DNA of 64,000 bases from Streptomyces sp. NBC_00358 (GCF_036099295.1 NZ_CP107976.1:3038001-3102000); one strand, 5' to 3'. Numbered from the stretch's first letter, positions 8,369-16,856 are shown. Program-made: numbers and translations. Notes: a model not told the origin generated them from the sequence alone.

Positions 8369-11300
8369 GTGAGGCGAAGCATGAACGGTCCCGAGCCGTC
8401 GGCACGGGGCAACTTCACCCCGCCGCCGCGCGGAGCGGCGCCCGCACAAGTGCCCGGCCCGGAGCCCATGCCGGCGCCCGCGCCGAGCGGGAGCCGATTC
8501 TCCCCGCGCAACTGGCGAGTGCCGACCAGACTGAACGCGATCCTGCTCATACCCGTGGTGGTCGGCCTGGTCATGGGCGGCTTCCAGGTGAAGAGCTCGA
8601 TCGACACCTGGCAGGAGGCGCAGGACGCCGAGAAGACGGCCCGCCTGGTGCAGGCCGCGCTGAACTACGGCGACAAGCTGTTCGTCGAGCGTGACCTCAG
8701 CGCCTACCCGCTGCTGGCCGGCAAGGGCCAGAAGGACCCCACGGTCGTCAAGCTCCGCAAGCAGACGGACCTGGCCGCCGACGCCTTCGACCAGGCCGCC
8801 CAGGACATGCCGAAGACGCCGGGCCTGGAGCGACGCCTCGCCGTCTTCCGCAACGTCGAGCCCGGCCTCACGCTCCTGCGGCAGGCCGCGTACACCACCA
8901 AGCTTCCCGGTGTGAAGACCGAAGAGGGCTACCTCCAGATCCAGCACCCGCTGATGGAGTTCGCCAACGAGCTCGGTCTGGGCACCGGAAACATCACCAG
9001 CTACGGCCGTACGGTCTACGCGATCTCGCTGTCCAAGGCCGCGCTGTCGCTGGAGCGATCCATCGGCATGCACATGCTGATCAAGCCGGGTCCCGATCTG
9101 CCCAGTCAGCGCGTCGCCCTCTCCTCGTACGCCTATCTCGAAGGCATCGCTGTCGAGGAGTACATCGGTGGTGGCACCGAGGCCGACGCGGCCAAGCTCA
9201 ACGACGCCCAGGCGCAGATCAAGACCGATCTGACGAAGCAGGCGCAGGACGCCGCGTCCGCCGACCCGAACTACGTGAAGCCGCCGTCGAACCCGACCGA
9301 GATGGTCACGGATCTGGCGAAGCTCGCGTCCCCCCTGGAGAGCGACCGCGCCGCGCTGGCCGCGAAGGGTGTCACCGCGCAGAACTGGATGGCGGTCAAC
9401 ACCGCCAAGTACAACGCGTACCGCCAGATCGAGTCGGACCTCGCCGACAAGGCGGTGGCCGAGGCCGCGGACATCTCCGACACGGCCAAGACCGACGCCT
9501 TCATCACCGGCGCCATCGTCGTGATCGCCCTGCTCGCCGCGTTCATCCTGGCCGGCATGGTGGCCCGCCAGATGAGCCGCGCGATGCGCCAGCTCCGCAA
9601 CGCCGCCTTCAACGTGGCCGAGCAGCGCCTGCCGATGCTGGTCGACCAGCTCTCGCGCACCGACCCCGGCCGGGTCGACACCCGCGTGCAGCCGATCCCG
9701 ATCACCACCACGGACGAGATCGGCGAAGTCGCCCGCGCCTTCGACCAGGTCCACCGCGAGGCCGTACGACTGGCCGCCGAGCAGGCCCTCCTGCGAGGCA
9801 ACATCAACGCGATCTTCACCAACCTCTCGCGCCGCAACCAGTCCCTGATCGAGGGCCAGCTGACCCTGATCACCGACCTGGAGAACAACGAGGCCGACCC
9901 GGACCAGTTGGAGAACCTCTTCCGCCTGGACCACCTCGCGACCCGTATGCGCCGCAACGGCGAGAACCTCCTGGTCCTCGCCGGCGAGGAGCCCGGCCGC
10001 CGCTGGGACCAGCCGGTCCCGCTGGTCGACGTGCTGCGCGCCGCCTCCTCCGAGGTGGAGCAGTACGAGCGCATCGAGCTCTCGGGCGTCCCGGAGGCCG
10101 AGATCCACGGCCGCGCCGTGACCGACCTCGTGCACCTGCTCGCCGAGCTCCTGGAGAACGCGACCACGTTCTCCTCCCCGCAGACCAAGGTCCGCGTCAC
10201 CGCGACCCGTCTCCCCGACGGCCGCATCATGGTCGAGATCCACGACAAGGGCATCGGCCTCACCGCCGAGGACTTCGCGGACATCAACCACAAACTGGCC
10301 AACCCGCCGACCGTGGACGCCGCGATCTCGCAGCGCATGGGCCTGTTCGTGGTCGGCCGGCTGTCCGACCGCCACGGAATCCGCGTCCAGCTGCGCCCCT
10401 CGGGCGAGCAGGCCGGTACCACCTCGCTGGTCATGCTCCCCGACGCCATCACCCACGGTGGCGGCGGTGACTACCAGCCGATGCGCGACGAGTTCACCGT
10501 GTCCCAGATCATTCCCGAGCAGCAGTCGTTCCAGGGCGAGAGCTTCGGCGTGCAGCAGCAGAAGCCTGTGCTGACCGCCGCGGACCTCGGTTTCGACGAC
10601 AGCCGCTACGAGGTGCCGGACGACGCCCGCGATCTGGACCCGGTGGGCCGCTCCCTGATGCGCGAGGAGCGCCGGGCGGCCCTGGAGGCCCAGGCACAGG
10701 GTGCCGAGGCCGTCGAGGCCCCTCAGGCCTACGCCGAGGGCTTCGAGGCCCAGCCCGCGTACGACAACGGGCAGCCGTCCTTCAACGGCACCCCGGCGTT
10801 CGACGGCGGCCAGGGCGTGCACGAGGAGCAGCAGACCACGTACGAGCAGCAGACGTCGTACGAGGAGCCTCAGCAGGCTGCGTACGACGAGGCGTACTTC
10901 CCGTCCAACGGCGGCTACCCTGAGCCCTCCTACACGGAGCCGGTCCAGCCGGAGCACGCGGGTATGGGCGGCGTGGCCCCCGAGTCGTTGTCCGCCTTCG
11001 GAGAGCCGACCTACCAGGACGACTGGCCGCAGCAGGACTCGTACCAGGGCGCGTATCAGGGCGGCTACGCTCCGCAAGCGGAATCGCCGCAGGTCGCTGA
11101 CGCACCCGAGCAGGACAGCGTAGGCTTCGGTCGTCCGGGTCCGGCCCCTTCGGCCGCCCACACGATGACCAACGCGGGACTGCCCCGCCGCGGAGCCGCC
11201 GCAGCCGGTAACGGCCGGCGCCCCGCGGAACCCGCGAGGGAGCAGTCGGCACCCGCCCCCTCCGGGGGTATCGGTGACGACTGGCGATCGTCCAACGACG

Positions 11301-11569
11301 ATCGGTGGCAGCGCGCCGAGCAGCTCAAGAAGCCCAAGGCGGGCGGGGTCACCTCGTCCGGTCTGCCGCGGCGGGTGCCCAAGGCCAACCTGGTCGAGGG
11401 AACCGCGGAATCGACCCCCCAGGGCGGCCCCCAGGTCTCCCGCGCTCCTGAGGACGTCCGGGGCAGGCTGAGCAACCTGCGTCGCGGCGTGGAGCGGGGA
11501 CGCAATGCAGGTAGTGAGACGAACGGTCAGGGCCTCGGTTCTGACAGCACCTACAACCAGGAGCGTTAG
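8369..11569 (+). CDS. cvnA: Conservon protein CvnA (second copy)
   Basis: 1066 residues. Same layout as the first CvnA: TM1 at about 54-73 (LNAILLIPVVVGLVMGGF), extracytoplasmic sensing domain, TM2 at about 377-399 (ITGAIVVIALLAAFILAG), HAMP, HATPase_c with N-box ELLENATTF at about 592 and DKGIGL at about 626. The hydrophilic tail is rich in Gln, Tyr and acidic residues and lacks the 17-residue repeats. The last 90 residues again resemble the first copy (KKPKAGGVTSSGLPRRVP), a conserved C-terminal module. The GTG start is set by AGAGGTTG plus 8 bases, matching the first copy; ATG at 8381 is the alternative. The sensing domains of the two copies are clearly diverged, which suggests different stimuli. 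Confidence 0.92.
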   Translation: MRRSMNGPEPSARGNFTPPPRGAAPAQVPGPEPMPAPAPSGSRFSPRNWRVPTRLNAILLIPVVVGLVMGGFQVKSSIDTWQEAQDAEKTARLVQAALNYGDKLFVERDLSAYPLLAGKGQKDPTVVKLRKQTDLAADAFDQAAQDMPKTPGLERRLAVFRNVEPGLTLLRQAAYTTKLPGVKTEEGYLQIQHPLMEFANELGLGTGNITSYGRTVYAISLSKAALSLERSIGMHMLIKPGPDLPSQRVALSSYAYLEGIAVEEYIGGGTEADAAKLNDAQAQIKTDLTKQAQDAASADPNYVKPPSNPTEMVTDLAKLASPLESDRAALAAKGVTAQNWMAVNTAKYNAYRQIESDLADKAVAEAADISDTAKTDAFITGAIVVIALLAAFILAGMVARQMSRAMRQLRNAAFNVAEQRLPMLVDQLSRTDPGRVDTRVQPIPITTTDEIGEVARAFDQVHREAVRLAAEQALLRGNINAIFTNLSRRNQSLIEGQLTLITDLENNEADPDQLENLFRLDHLATRMRRNGENLLVLAGEEPGRRWDQPVPLVDVLRAASSEVEQYERIELSGVPEAEIHGRAVTDLVHLLAELLENATTFSSPQTKVRVTATRLPDGRIMVEIHDKGIGLTAEDFADINHKLANPPTVDAAISQRMGLFVVGRLSDRHGIRVQLRPSGEQAGTTSLVMLPDAITHGGGGDYQPMRDEFTVSQIIPEQQSFQGESFGVQQQKPVLTAADLGFDDSRYEVPDDARDLDPVGRSLMREERRAALEAQAQGAEAVEAPQAYAEGFEAQPAYDNGQPSFNGTPAFDGGQGVHEEQQTTYEQQTSYEEPQQAAYDEAYFPSNGGYPEPSYTEPVQPEHAGMGGVAPESLSAFGEPTYQDDWPQQDSYQGAYQGGYAPQAESPQVADAPEQDSVGFGRPGPAPSAAHTMTNAGLPRRGAAAAGNGRRPAEPAREQSAPAPSGGIGDDWRSSNDDRWQRAEQLKKPKAGGVTSSGLPRRVPKANLVEGTAESTPQGGPQVSRAPEDVRGRLSNLRRGVERGRNAGSETNGQGLGSDSTYNQER

Positions 11570-11570
11570 T

Positions 11571-11993
11571 GTGAGCCCGATGAGCCAGGCGGCACAGAAC
11601 CTGAACTGGTTGATCACCAATTTCGTGGACAACACCCCCGGGGTGTCGCACACGGTGGTGGTCTCCGCCGACGGACTCCTTCTGGCTATGTCCGAAGGCT
11701 TTCCCCGCGACCGCGCCGACCAGTTGGCGGCCGTCGCGTCCGGTCTGACCTCGTTGACCGCGGGCGCGTCCCGTATCTTCGAGGGCGGCCACGTGAACCA
11801 GACTGTTGTGGAGATGGAGCGAGGATTCCTGTTCCTCATGTCCGTTTCGGATGGTTCTTCACTCGCAGTACTTGCACACCCTGAGGCGGACATCGGTCTC
11901 ATTGGGTACGAGATGGCGCTTCTGGTGGACCGTGCGGGCACGGTTCTCACTCCGGATCTTCGTGCGGAGCTCCAGGGCAGCCTTCTCAACTAA
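11571..11993 (+). CDS. cvnB: Conservon protein CvnB (second copy), roadblock/LC7
   Basis: 140 residues, roadblock/LC7 domain, the presumed adaptor between CvnA and the GTPase. GTG start at 11571, one base after the cvnA stop, with AGGAG 7 bases upstream. Upstream in-frame codons belong to the end of cvnA in another frame. By eye it differs from the first CvnB at about 7 of 140 positions, mostly between residues 75 and 125. Codons differ at many silent positions, so this is an old paralogue pair and not a sequencing duplicate. Confidence 0.93.
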   Translation: MSPMSQAAQNLNWLITNFVDNTPGVSHTVVVSADGLLLAMSEGFPRDRADQLAAVASGLTSLTAGASRIFEGGHVNQTVVEMERGFLFLMSVSDGSSLAVLAHPEADIGLIGYEMALLVDRAGTVLTPDLRAELQGSLLN

Positions 11994-12088
11994 TAGACAG
12001 ACGGTGCGAATTGGCGTCCCGGGGCCGTAAGGTTTCGGGACGCGGTCCCACACGTTGGGTGCCCGGCACAGTCGGAGGAGGAGAGAAA

Positions 12089-12685
12089 GTGGTAACACCC
12101 CCAGGCGGTTCGTCTTCGGGCAATTGGTCGTACGGCCCCGGCCAGGGGCAGGGCGGCCAGGGTGACGGTTCACAGAACCCGAACCGGTACAACTTTCCCT
12201 CCGCACCCAGCCAGCGACAGCCGTACCCGCCCCAGGGTCCGCAGGGCCCCGGGCCGTCTCCGTACGACCAGCCGCCGGCACCGCGTATCCAGCCCGTACA
12301 GCCGCAGCGACGCTCACCCGAGTCGTCGCCCGCCGGGTCGTCGAGCAACCCCCTGGTGCGTCCCTACGCCATGACGGGTGGCCGCACCAGGCCCCGCTAC
12401 CAGCTCGCCATCGAGGCACTGGTGCACACCACCGCGCAGCCGCACCAGATGCAGGGCCAGTTGCCCGAGCATCAGCGCATCTGCAACCTCTGCCGGGAGA
12501 TCAAGTCGGTGGCCGAGATCTCGGCCCTGCTGACCATCCCTCTCGGTGTAGCCAGGATCCTCGTCGCCGACTTGGCGGAAGCGGGCCTGGTCGCCATTCA
12601 TCAGCCGGGCGGCGACGAGAGCGCCGGCGGCCAGCCAGCCGTGACATTGCTCGAAAGGGTGCTCAGTGGACTTCGCAAGCTCTAG
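12089..12685 (+). CDS. cvnC: Conservon protein CvnC (second copy), DUF742 with Pro/Gln-rich leader
   Basis: 198 residues. The DUF742 core begins with LVRPYAMTGGRTRPRYQLAI at about residue 89. It is preceded by about 85 residues of Gly/Gln/Pro-rich, probably disordered sequence that the first CvnC lacks. The start is GTG at 12089, because GGAGGAGG ends about 7 bases upstream; the frame is open 26 codons further but with no ribosome site. Overlaps cvnD by 20 bases at its end. Confidence 0.9.
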   Translation: MVTPPGGSSSGNWSYGPGQGQGGQGDGSQNPNRYNFPSAPSQRQPYPPQGPQGPGPSPYDQPPAPRIQPVQPQRRSPESSPAGSSSNPLVRPYAMTGGRTRPRYQLAIEALVHTTAQPHQMQGQLPEHQRICNLCREIKSVAEISALLTIPLGVARILVADLAEAGLVAIHQPGGDESAGGQPAVTLLERVLSGLRKL

Positions 12686-13247
12686 CGGAGGGCCTTCCCG
12701 CTCCACCACGTCCGCGAAGATCGTGGTGGCGGGCGGCTTCGGCGTGGGCAAGACCACGTTCGTCGGCGCCGTCTCGGAGATCAACCCGCTGCGCACCGAG
12801 GCCGTCATGACGTCCGCCTCGGCGGGCATCGACGACCTCACGCACACCGGCGACAAGAAGACGACGACCGTCGCCATGGACTTCGGCCGTATCACGCTCG
12901 ACCAGGACCTGATCCTGTACCTCTTCGGTACGCCGGGCCAGGACCGCTTCTGGTTCATGTGGGACGACCTGGTCCGCGGCGCCATCGGCGCGATCGTCCT
13001 GGTGGACACCCGCCGTCTCGCCGACTGCTTCCCGGCGGTCGACTACTTCGAGAACAGCGGCCTGCCGTTCGTCATCGCCCTCAACGGCTTCGACGGCAAC
13101 CAGCCGTACCAGCCCGAGGAAGTGCGCGAGGCACTTCAGATCGGCCCGGACGCTCCGATCATCACGACGGACGCCCGCCACCGCGCGGACGCCAAGTCGG
13201 CTCTGATCACGCTGGTCGAGCACGCGCTGATGGCGCGCCTCCGCTAG
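12666..13247 (+). CDS. cvnD: Conservon protein CvnD (second copy), small GTPase
   Basis: 193 residues. Small GTPase with P-loop GGFGVGKTT, switch II GTPGQDRF and NGFD in place of NKxD, as in the first copy. The GTG start overlaps cvnC by 20 bases. Differences from the first CvnD are confined to the N-terminal ten residues (a two-residue insertion) and a few positions such as the residues after NGFDG. Last gene of the second conservon, followed by a strong terminator. Confidence 0.93.
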   Translation: MDFASSSGGPSRSTTSAKIVVAGGFGVGKTTFVGAVSEINPLRTEAVMTSASAGIDDLTHTGDKKTTTVAMDFGRITLDQDLILYLFGTPGQDRFWFMWDDLVRGAIGAIVLVDTRRLADCFPAVDYFENSGLPFVIALNGFDGNQPYQPEEVREALQIGPDAPIITTDARHRADAKSALITLVEHALMARLR

Positions 13248-13263
13248 CGCGGCCCTCCTTCGC

Positions 13264-13309
13264 GACAACGGCCCCTGTTTCTCCACACGGAGAAACAGGG
13301 GCCGTTGTC
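13264..13309 (+). terminator. Strong 21-bp hairpin terminator of the second conservon
   Basis: A perfect 21-bp stem (13264-13284 with 13289-13309) closed by the loop ACAC, starting 16 bases after the cvnD stop. No T tract, as is common in this genus. Confidence 0.85.
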
Positions 13310-13523
13310 ATTCCCCGGGCCGAACTCCTGCCCGGTACAGCCCGGTTGGACGGCGAGCCGGCGCGTATCCCCCGAATGCCCGCCACAAGGGCCTCTGTTG
13401 GCCCTTGGAGGGACTTGGAGGGACTTTGAGGGCTTGGGCCCCGTCCTGGATGCCCGGAGGCCGCGGTGCCCCTGGTGGACCCCCGGGGTGCCCAGGCCGG
13501 GCCGGCCCCGACCCTGACCGGCC

Positions 13524-13558
13524 CCGGGATCCGGGATCCGGGATCCGGGATCCGGGCT
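13524..13558. repeat. Tandem heptamer CCGGGAT repeat
   Basis: Four perfect CCGGGAT units at 13524, 13531, 13538 and 13545, and a fifth variant CCGGGCT at 13552. A simple-sequence array between convergent genes, likely length-variable between strains. Confidence 0.9.
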
Positions 13559-13591
13559 CCGGGGCACCCCGGCGGACCCCCGGACGCACCG

Positions 13592-13624
13592 CAGCCCCGC
13601 TCTCCACAGGGGAGAACGGGGCTG
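13592..13624 (-). terminator. Hairpin terminator downstream of accE
   Basis: CAGCCCCG and TCTCC pair with GGAGA and CGGGGCTG, with one internal mismatch and a 5-base loop. It lies 14 bases beyond the accE stop and could stop transcripts from either side. Confidence 0.7.
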
Positions 13625-13637
13625 TCGGCGTCGGATC

Positions 13638-13832
13638 TCAGCGCCAGCTGTGCGGCGCCCGGAAACCGGGCTCCCGCTCCAGGCGGCGCCAGCCCGCCTT
13701 CCGGTGGGCGCGGTGGGCAGGGGTGGCATCAGTGGGAGCGGCTGCGGCACGGGCCAGGAGGATCGCCGTGATGGCGGCGACTTCTTCGGGCTCGGCGTGG
13801 CCCTTCTCGACGCGGATGTCAGCGTTGCTCAT
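13638..13832 (-). CDS. accE: Acyl-CoA carboxylase epsilon subunit
   Basis: 64 residues. Small accessory subunit found only in actinobacterial acyl-CoA carboxylases, stabilising the alpha/beta complex and raising its activity. The sequence starts MSNADIRVEKGHAEPEEVAA, has a predicted central helix (AAITAILLARAAAA), then a Trp/Arg-rich tail ending REPGFRAPHSWR, typical of the family (RVxxG.A.PEE.AAL.A, W...R). GGAGA precedes the ATG by 9 bases. It lies 57 bases downstream of accB on the same strand, so the two form one unit. Confidence 0.92.
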   Translation of the reverse strand: MSNADIRVEKGHAEPEEVAAITAILLARAAAAPTDATPAHRAHRKAGWRRLEREPGFRAPHSWR

Positions 13833-13889
13833 AGGTTTCAGTCTCCATGAGAGAGGTTTCCGCGGCGGTACCGCGGAGAATCCGCAGGG

Positions 13890-15497
13890 TTACTGCGGGG
13901 GGTTGCCGTGCTTGCGGGAGGGCAGGTCCGCGTGCTTGGTGTGCAGCATCGCGAGCGACTTGATCAGGACCTCGCGGGTCTCGGCGGGGTCGATGACGTC
14001 GTCGACCAGACCGCGCTCCGCCGCGTAGTACGGGTGCATCAGCTCGGCCTTGTATTCCTTGACCATGCGGACGCGCATCGCCTCGGGATCGGCGGCATCG
14101 GCGATCTGACGGCGGAAGATGACGTTGGCGGCACCTTCGGCGCCCATCACGGCGATCTCGTTCGTCGGCCAGGCGTAGGTGAGGTCGGCCCCGATGGACT
14201 GGCTGTCCATGACGATGTAGGCACCTCCGTACGCCTTGCGCAGGATGAGAGAGATCCGCGGCACCGTCGCGTTGCAGTACGCGTACAGCAGCTTCGCGCC
14301 GTGCCGGATGATCCCGCCGTGCTCCTGGTCGACACCCGGGAGGAACCCAGGCACGTCCAGCAACGTGATGATCGGGATATTGAAAGCGTCACACATCTGG
14401 ACAAAGCGCGCAGCTTTTTCGGATGCCTCGATGTCGAGGACACCCGCCAGGCTCTGCGGCTGGTTGGCGACGATGCCGACGACCATGCCGTCGAGGCGGG
14501 CCAGGGCGCAGATGATGTTGCGGGCCCAGCGCTCGTGGACCTCCAGGTAGTCGCCGTCGTCGACGAGCTCCTCGATGACCTTGGTCATGTCGTACGGGCG
14601 GTTGCCGTCGGCCGGGACCAGGTCCAGCAGCACCTCGCTGCGGCGGTCGGCCGGGTCCGCGGAAGCGGCACGCGGCGGGTTCTCGCGGTTGTTCTGCGGG
14701 AGCATCGACAGGAGGTAGCGCACCTCGGCGATGCAGGTCTCCTCGTCGTCGTACGCGAAGTGGCAGACGCCGGAGGTCTCCGCGTGGACGTCGGCGCCGC
14801 CCAGGCCGTTCTGGGTGATCTCCTCGCCCGTCACCGCCTTGACCACGTCCGGACCGGTGATGAACATCTGCGAGGTCTCGCGGACCATGAAGACGAAGTC
14901 CGTGAGCGCGGGCGAGTAGGCCGCGCCGCCGGCGCACGGGCCGAGCATCACGGAGATCTGCGGGATCACGCCCGAGGCCTTGGTGTTGCGCTGGAAGATG
15001 CCGCCGTAGCCGGCGAGGGCGGAGACGCCCTCCTGGATACGGGCACCGGCGCCGTCGTTCAGGGACACCAGCGGCGCACCGGCCGCGATGGCCATGTCCA
15101 TGATCTTGTGGATCTTCGTGGCGTGGGCCTCGCCCAGCGCGCCGCCGAAGATGCGGAAGTCATGGGCGTACACGAAGACCGTGCGCCCCTCGACCGTGCC
15201 CCAGCCGGTGATGACACCGTCGGTGTACGGCTTCTTGGACTCCAGGCCGAAACCGGTCGCCCGGTGCCGGCGCAGCTGCTCGACCTCCTGGAACGAGCCC
15301 GCGTCCAGCAGCAGCTCGATGCGCTCCCGGGCGGTCAGCTTGCCCTTGGCGTGCTGCGCCTCGGTCGCCTTCTCGCTGGGGCCGCGCAGCGCCTCCGCAC
15401 GGATCGCGTGCAGCTCCGCCACACGTCCGCGCGCGTCGGTCGGTTCGGCGGTGGGGCTGGTGGAGCTGGCGGTGTCGGCCTCGTCCAAAACGGTCAT
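13890..15497 (-). CDS. accB: Acyl-CoA (propionyl/acetyl-CoA) carboxylase beta subunit
   Basis: 535 residues, a full-length biotin-dependent carboxyltransferase. It moves CO2 from carboxybiotin on the alpha subunit to propionyl-CoA or acetyl-CoA, giving methylmalonyl- or malonyl-CoA for fatty acid and polyketide synthesis. The N-terminal (acyl-CoA-binding) half holds GAGARIQEGV and the C-terminal (biotin-binding) half holds PGFLPGVDQEHGGII and AYGGAYIVM, the two oxyanion-hole regions. Followed by accE; no alpha subunit gene is in the window. The ATG at 15497 gives the usual N-terminus. Substrate choice between acetyl- and propionyl-CoA is not settled by what I can read. Confidence 0.94.
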   Translation of the reverse strand: MTVLDEADTASSTSPTAEPTDARGRVAELHAIRAEALRGPSEKATEAQHAKGKLTARERIELLLDAGSFQEVEQLRRHRATGFGLESKKPYTDGVITGWGTVEGRTVFVYAHDFRIFGGALGEAHATKIHKIMDMAIAAGAPLVSLNDGAGARIQEGVSALAGYGGIFQRNTKASGVIPQISVMLGPCAGGAAYSPALTDFVFMVRETSQMFITGPDVVKAVTGEEITQNGLGGADVHAETSGVCHFAYDDEETCIAEVRYLLSMLPQNNRENPPRAASADPADRRSEVLLDLVPADGNRPYDMTKVIEELVDDGDYLEVHERWARNIICALARLDGMVVGIVANQPQSLAGVLDIEASEKAARFVQMCDAFNIPIITLLDVPGFLPGVDQEHGGIIRHGAKLLYAYCNATVPRISLILRKAYGGAYIVMDSQSIGADLTYAWPTNEIAVMGAEGAANVIFRRQIADAADPEAMRVRMVKEYKAELMHPYYAAERGLVDDVIDPAETREVLIKSLAMLHTKHADLPSRKHGNPPQ

Positions 15498-15697
15498 GTA
15501 GCGACCATACGAAGTCCACCAAGGAAACAGGCCCGTCGACTCTGCACAGTCTCCGGACCGTTTTCCTGGTGCCCCTGAACAGAACCGCCATCACATGCAG
15601 GCGTTCCGACTGCCCAGAGGGGCTTGGGCTTGTGGAGATCACACAAACCACTCGACCGAGAGCCTGCTCACATCCGCGAGGGGCGCATGCCGTCACC

Positions 15698-15737
15698 GGG
15701 GTGACGCGGACCCCCGTTCGGCGGTCCGCGTCACCCC
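15698..15737. other. Strong hairpin of unknown role in a divergent promoter region
   Basis: GGGGTGACGCGGACC (15698-15712) pairs perfectly with GGTCCGCGTCACCCC (15723-15737) around a 10-base loop. It lies 200 bases upstream of accB and 225 bases upstream of yceI, where no annotated gene would need a terminator. Confidence 0.6.
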
Positions 15738-15891
15738 CGGGGACTCCGGACCGGTGCCGCGGGGCACGGGCCGGAGGTCCACGCGCGCGCGGGAGGACCG
15801 GACGCATGTGACCCGCCGTGACTCGAAGCGTACTCTCCGGATGATGTTGAAAGTTGAACGGAATAGGTCTACGGTTGCCCTTGTTGAGCTC

Positions 15892-15905
15892 GTTGAACGT
15901 TCAAC
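15892..15905. promoter_or_regulatory. Palindromic operator GTTGAACGTTCAAC upstream of yceI
   Basis: Perfect 14-bp palindrome, 57 bases before the yceI start. A related GTTGAAAGTTGAAC direct repeat lies at 15846-15859, so two or more TTGAA half-sites flank the probable promoter. TTGAA/TTCAA dyads are typical of MarR-family regulators; the regulator is not in the window. Confidence 0.6.
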
Positions 15906-15961
15906 AGACTGACGCCGTGGTTCCGACCCGAACCACGGCCCGTCCCCTCAAGGAGCACCTC

Positions 15962-16582
15962 ATGGGCATCTTCGGCCGCAAGACCACCGACACCGCCGAG
16001 TCCGCGGGCACCGCGACGATCACCGCCGTGAACCCGGACCTGGCCGCGCTGACCGGCGACTACACGCTCGACCCCTCGCACTCGACGATCGGCTTCGTCG
16101 CCCGGCACGCGATGGTGACCAACGTGAAGGGCAAGTTCAACGACTTCGAGGGCACGCTGCACCTGGACGGCGGCGACCCGGCCCGTTCGACCGCGTCCCT
16201 CGACGTGAAGATGGACAGCATCGACACCGGCTCCGCGGACCGCGACGGGCACCTCAAGAGCGCCGACTTCTTCAAGACCGACGAGTTCCCGGCGATGACC
16301 TTCCGGTCCACCAAGGCCGAGGCCCTGGGCGGCGACGACTACCGGATCACCGGTGACCTGGAGATCCTCGGCACCACCCGGCAGATCACCATCGACCTGG
16401 AGTTCAACGGCTCCGCGAAGGACCCGTTCGGCAACGAGCGCGTGGGCTTCGAGGGCAAGGCCGAGATCCTGCGCTCCGACTGGGGCCTCACCTGGAACGC
16501 GGCCCTGGAGACCGGCGGCGTCCTCGTCTCCGACAAGATCAAGCTGAACTTCGACATCTCGGCGATCAAGAACGCCGGCTGA
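15962..16582 (+). CDS. YceI family protein
   Basis: 206 residues. YceI proteins are lipocalin-like beta-barrels that bind polyprenoid or other long lipophilic molecules. The YceI domain spans about residues 35-204: GDYTLDPSHSTIGFVARHAM, GKFNDFEGTL, SADFFKTDEFPAMTFRST, WNAALETGGVLVSD. There is no signal peptide, so this member is probably cytosolic, with a short variable leader. The ATG at 15962 is preceded by AAGGAG; the frame is open 36 codons upstream but that part covers the operator. It stands alone, with a hairpin terminator behind it. Confidence 0.92.
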   Translation: MGIFGRKTTDTAESAGTATITAVNPDLAALTGDYTLDPSHSTIGFVARHAMVTNVKGKFNDFEGTLHLDGGDPARSTASLDVKMDSIDTGSADRDGHLKSADFFKTDEFPAMTFRSTKAEALGGDDYRITGDLEILGTTRQITIDLEFNGSAKDPFGNERVGFEGKAEILRSDWGLTWNAALETGGVLVSDKIKLNFDISAIKNAG

Positions 16583-16660
16583 GCCACCGGGCCACCCCGG
16601 CCCGGGCCGGTTCCGCCGGCCCACCCCGGCCGACCCGTTCTCCCCCGCGACACCCCGAGC

Positions 16661-16700
16661 GCGCCCGCCCTCCTGCTCCGCATACGGAGAGGGCGGGCGC
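16661..16700 (+). terminator. Hairpin terminator of yceI
   Basis: GCGCCCGCCCTC pairs with GAGGGCGGGCGC (12 bp), with a further short inner CTCCG/CGGAG pairing. About 80 bases after the stop. Confidence 0.75.
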
Positions 16701-16856
16701 TCCGGCGTCCACGGACCCGCCGAGCCTCAAATCCGCGCACCCATGCTTCCCCCACCCCTTCAGGGTCACGGTTCACAGGCGGGGACCCGGCGCCGCGGTG
16801 TCCGGGGGCGGGGTAAATCCGGTGCGCGGCCGCGACCCGGTGGTTAGCCTCCGGAC

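Larger units (their letters stand above)
13310..13637. other. Non-coding convergent region between cvnD and accE
   Basis: No gene seen. It holds a G/C-rich stretch with near-repeats of GGAGGGACTT around 13408-13430, a heptamer tandem repeat (13524-13558) and the accE-side terminator (13592-13624). Confidence 0.6.
15498..15961. other. Divergent intergenic region accB / yceI
   Basis: 464 bases, no convincing gene. It contains a strong unexplained hairpin (15698-15737) and, near the yceI side, a TTGAA-rich control region with a perfect palindrome (15892-15905). Confidence 0.6.

Noticed and set aside
8306..11989. 1227-codon open frame antisense to the second cvnA and cvnB
   Set aside because: Same cause; it would span several real genes and resembles the other shadow because the sense genes are paralogues.
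6529..11993. Near-identical cvnB and cvnD copies as an assembly artefact
   Set aside because: The DNA differs at many silent positions and flanking genes are diverged, so these are true paralogues.
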